NCBI GenBank assembly: GCA_022578965.1
Contig: MU400596.1
Span: 62,001-126,000, forward strand
Source of the DNA: Xylaria sp. FL1777
Taxonomy: Eukaryota > Ascomycota > Sordariomycetes > Xylariales > Xylariaceae
DNA: 64,000 bases
Direction of reading: 5' to 3'
In this document: positions 61,783 to 64,000 of the stretch, piece by piece
Layout: each line of letters starts with the position of its first letter
How positions within the stretch are numbered: the first letter of the stretch is position 1
Position numbers and translations under genes: made by a program
Notes under the pieces: generated by a model
The model's database searches: none
Seen by the model: the letters and a program-made list of their open reading frames with translations, nothing else
Told to the model about the DNA's origin: nothing

Positions 61783-64000
61783 ATATAAACTATAGGCTTT
61801 CTTAAAGACGCTATGCTTAAGTTAGGTTTTTAAGACTTTTATAGTAATGTTTTTTAGAGGTTTAAAGATTAAAATATTATAAACTTGCTATGCTTTATAA
61901 AAAACTGTTTTAATTTTATAAAAAGAAAAGATTTTATTATAAATCTTTTTTATTTTAGAAAAGTTTTAAGAAAGTGCTATTTTTTTGCAATATTATATTT
62001 TGGTTAATAATGCTGCTTTTTGTTAAATAAAGTTGGTTATATAAAGCTTTTCTAAAAAAGCAGCTAATTGCTTAGCAGTTAATTAAATGCTTCTAGAAGT
62101 AGTGCTAAAACGTAAATATATGTTTTAATAAATGCTATTTTATTAAAATAGCGCAAGATTTTCTAGGTAATAGCTTGCTTTTTTTAAAGCTTGCTTTTTT
62201 TACTTATAAGATTTAAGTAAAATAGTGCTATTAAATAGCATGTTATTTTTAAAATAAATCTTTTTATTTTTTGTTTTATATATTATGTTTAAGATTATTG
62301 TTTTATTTTTTATTAATTTGTTAGTTTTAAAAGCTTAAAGAATTAATAGTGTTTAAATTAAAGCTATAATTAAGTTATTTTTGTTGCTTAATTTATATGC
62401 AGGATTTTTAGTTTTTATAATTGTTAATCTTTTAGCGTTTTTTTGCTTTAATGTTTTTTTTATTGTAATTAAAAGTATTTCGAGTAATTAATTATTATTA
62501 AAAGCAGCGCGAACTTTTTTATTATTTTGTATTTTTAAGTTTTCAAGAAATTTAATATTTTTTTATGTAAAAAAAGTTAAAGAAATTGCTAATATTATAG
62601 CATTATATAGGTTTTAATTTTTCTAAAAGTTTATATTTGTATATTTTTTTAAATTGTATATTTTTAATTTTTTTTTTGTTGCTTTTTGTTAATTGTTGGA
62701 TTTTTTATTTGAGGTTTAAAACTTTTGTGCTTTATGTAGCTTTTTTGCTAAGCTAGTAGTTTAACAAATATATATTAGTTTTTTAGTTATTAATGTTTTT
62801 AGGTTTTTAAGTTTGGGCTTTTAATATAGTTTATTACTAATATAATAATTTAGCTTATTTTTAGTATTATGCTAGCTATTATATAAGGGCCTTAAAAGTA
62901 TAAACTTATTTAAGATTTTACAATAAAGTTTATTTTTAGTAATAAAAAGTAAGTAGTTTGTTTTTTGCTAACTATATATAGCAAAAAAAGTAATGATTTT
63001 TTATTTATTTAAATAGTAGTTTTAAAGCATTTAACATATTTAACAAAATTACTAGTTTAATTAAATCTTTTTTAAGTTATATTAGTATTTTAAGTAGCAA
63101 AGCTATTTTTATTAATAAAAAAGTCTACAATAATGCTAGATTGCGCTTTAGAGTTAATAATTCTAGTAATATTACTTTTATAAATCTTGTTTTTTATTTT
63201 TATAGTAAGCTTTAAGCAAAGTTGTATAAATTTTTTTAGCTTTATAACGCTTAAAGAAGTAGCTAAAATATTTTGTAGTTTTATTAGTAAAGCTATTATA
63301 AAACATAGATTTAAAAAGCTTATATGTTTTTAGTTAAAATAATTTGTTAAACTTAAGTTTTTTTTATTGTAAAATTTATACTTTAGTGTTTTTTTAAATA
63401 AGTTTAAGCTGCTGCTATTAATATAATTATTATGTTTTTTATAAATCTTTAGTTTAAAAGGATTAAAGCTTTAGCTTGCGTTTTGTAGGATTATTAATGC
63501 TAGTTATGTTAGTTTTTTAAGCTTATTTATTTCTTTTAGCATTACTAATATAAAATTAGCACTAAGTTAAAGTTTAATTAAAAATACTACTTTTTTAAAA
63601 AGTAGCAAAAGTATAACAATTAGCAATCTTTATTTTTCTGGGTTATTTTTAAATAATAAATATATAGTGTTATATTAGTTTAGAATTTTTAAAAGCATTT
63701 CGTTAAACTTTAACTTATTTTTTAACGTTTAAAGGTTTAAAGCAATATAAGCAAAAAACAATATTATTTGATTATTTTATTAGTTTTAATTACAAATAAC
63801 CTTTATTATTTTGTAGCAATGCTTTTTTAAAAAAGCAGTTATAAAGCTAAGTTAAAACATATAAATATATATAATAAAACTGTTATAATTTATTTTATTG
63901 TTAATTTGTGCTACTAAATAGTTTAATAAAAAGCTAGTTTTATAAGTGCTACTTAGCGATCTTTGTTTATTAGGTTAATTAGCTAACTATAATACTAGCT
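61783..64000 (-). mobile_element. Large Ty3/gypsy, fragment 4 (minus), runs off right edge
   Basis: Same orientation as copy 1 and collinear with 2211-4430 there (and inverted to about 32600-34800), so it covers the region upstream of RT. It begins abruptly at about 61783 with no LTR, so RT and everything 3' of it is missing. Its 5' end would lie beyond the window. It is less mutated than copy 1 (for example tataggctttcttaaagacg here against tataagctttttt there). Confidence 0.82.

Noticed and set aside
1..64000. Mitochondrial or organellar origin because of extreme AT content
   Set aside because: No organellar genes, rRNA or tRNA set. Nested nuclear retrotransposons with directional C-to-T decay explain the composition.

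Overview
The window looks like a gene-free, AT-rich heterochromatic block of a filamentous ascomycete genome. It is built from retrotransposons inactivated by dense C-to-T / G-to-A mutation of the repeat-induced point mutation (RIP) kind. In a 300-base hand count (2041-2340) only 40 bases are G or C. Reading frames of recognisable pol genes are broken mainly where CAA/CAG glutamine codons have become TAA/TAG. I found no intact host gene, no rRNA, no free-standing tRNA and no CRISPR. Most short open frames of 60-100 residues are hydrophobic, low-complexity shadows of these relics.

Layout. (1) 1-26681: a minus-strand copy of a very large Ty3/gypsy element, with its 5' LTR at 18529-26681. It runs off the left edge. 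It carries three later insertions: a tRNA-derived SINE in its reverse transcriptase (1118-1845), a nested pair of Tad1-like LINEs (6396-16694, with 8748-13888 inside it), and a second gypsy element (18754-26597) inside its LTR. (2) 26682-28514: a 1.8-kb spacer ending in a SINE-like tail. (3) 28515-43472: a complete plus-strand copy of the large gypsy element, 14,958 bp with 304-bp LTRs, a polypurine tract and a 4-bp target duplication. It lies head-to-head with copy 1, so more than 7 kb of internal sequence per arm forms an inverted repeat. (4) 43473-49618: unassigned flank, a shared repeat, the 5' part of a third LINE and a solo LTR. (5) 49619-52614: more unusual sequence with a 102-bp tandem array and a lightly mutated unknown coding relic. 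(6) 52615-59689: the 3' half of another large gypsy copy. (7) 59690-64000: the shared repeat again, unassigned sequence, and part of a further minus-strand gypsy copy.

The large gypsy family is identified from translation: the RT active site with VKGP-like and TRYNN motifs, RNase H, and an integrase with a C-terminal domain, all in the order expected of Ty3/gypsy. Its unusual feature is size. About 5.7 kb lies between the end of integrase and the 3' LTR, shared by both copies that show it, with plus-strand frames that read through if glutamine stops are reversed. That extra region is the best candidate here for something undescribed. A second candidate is the mutation context: surviving C residues almost never follow T or C, whereas GpC is spared. 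This differs from the simple CpA rule of classical RIP.
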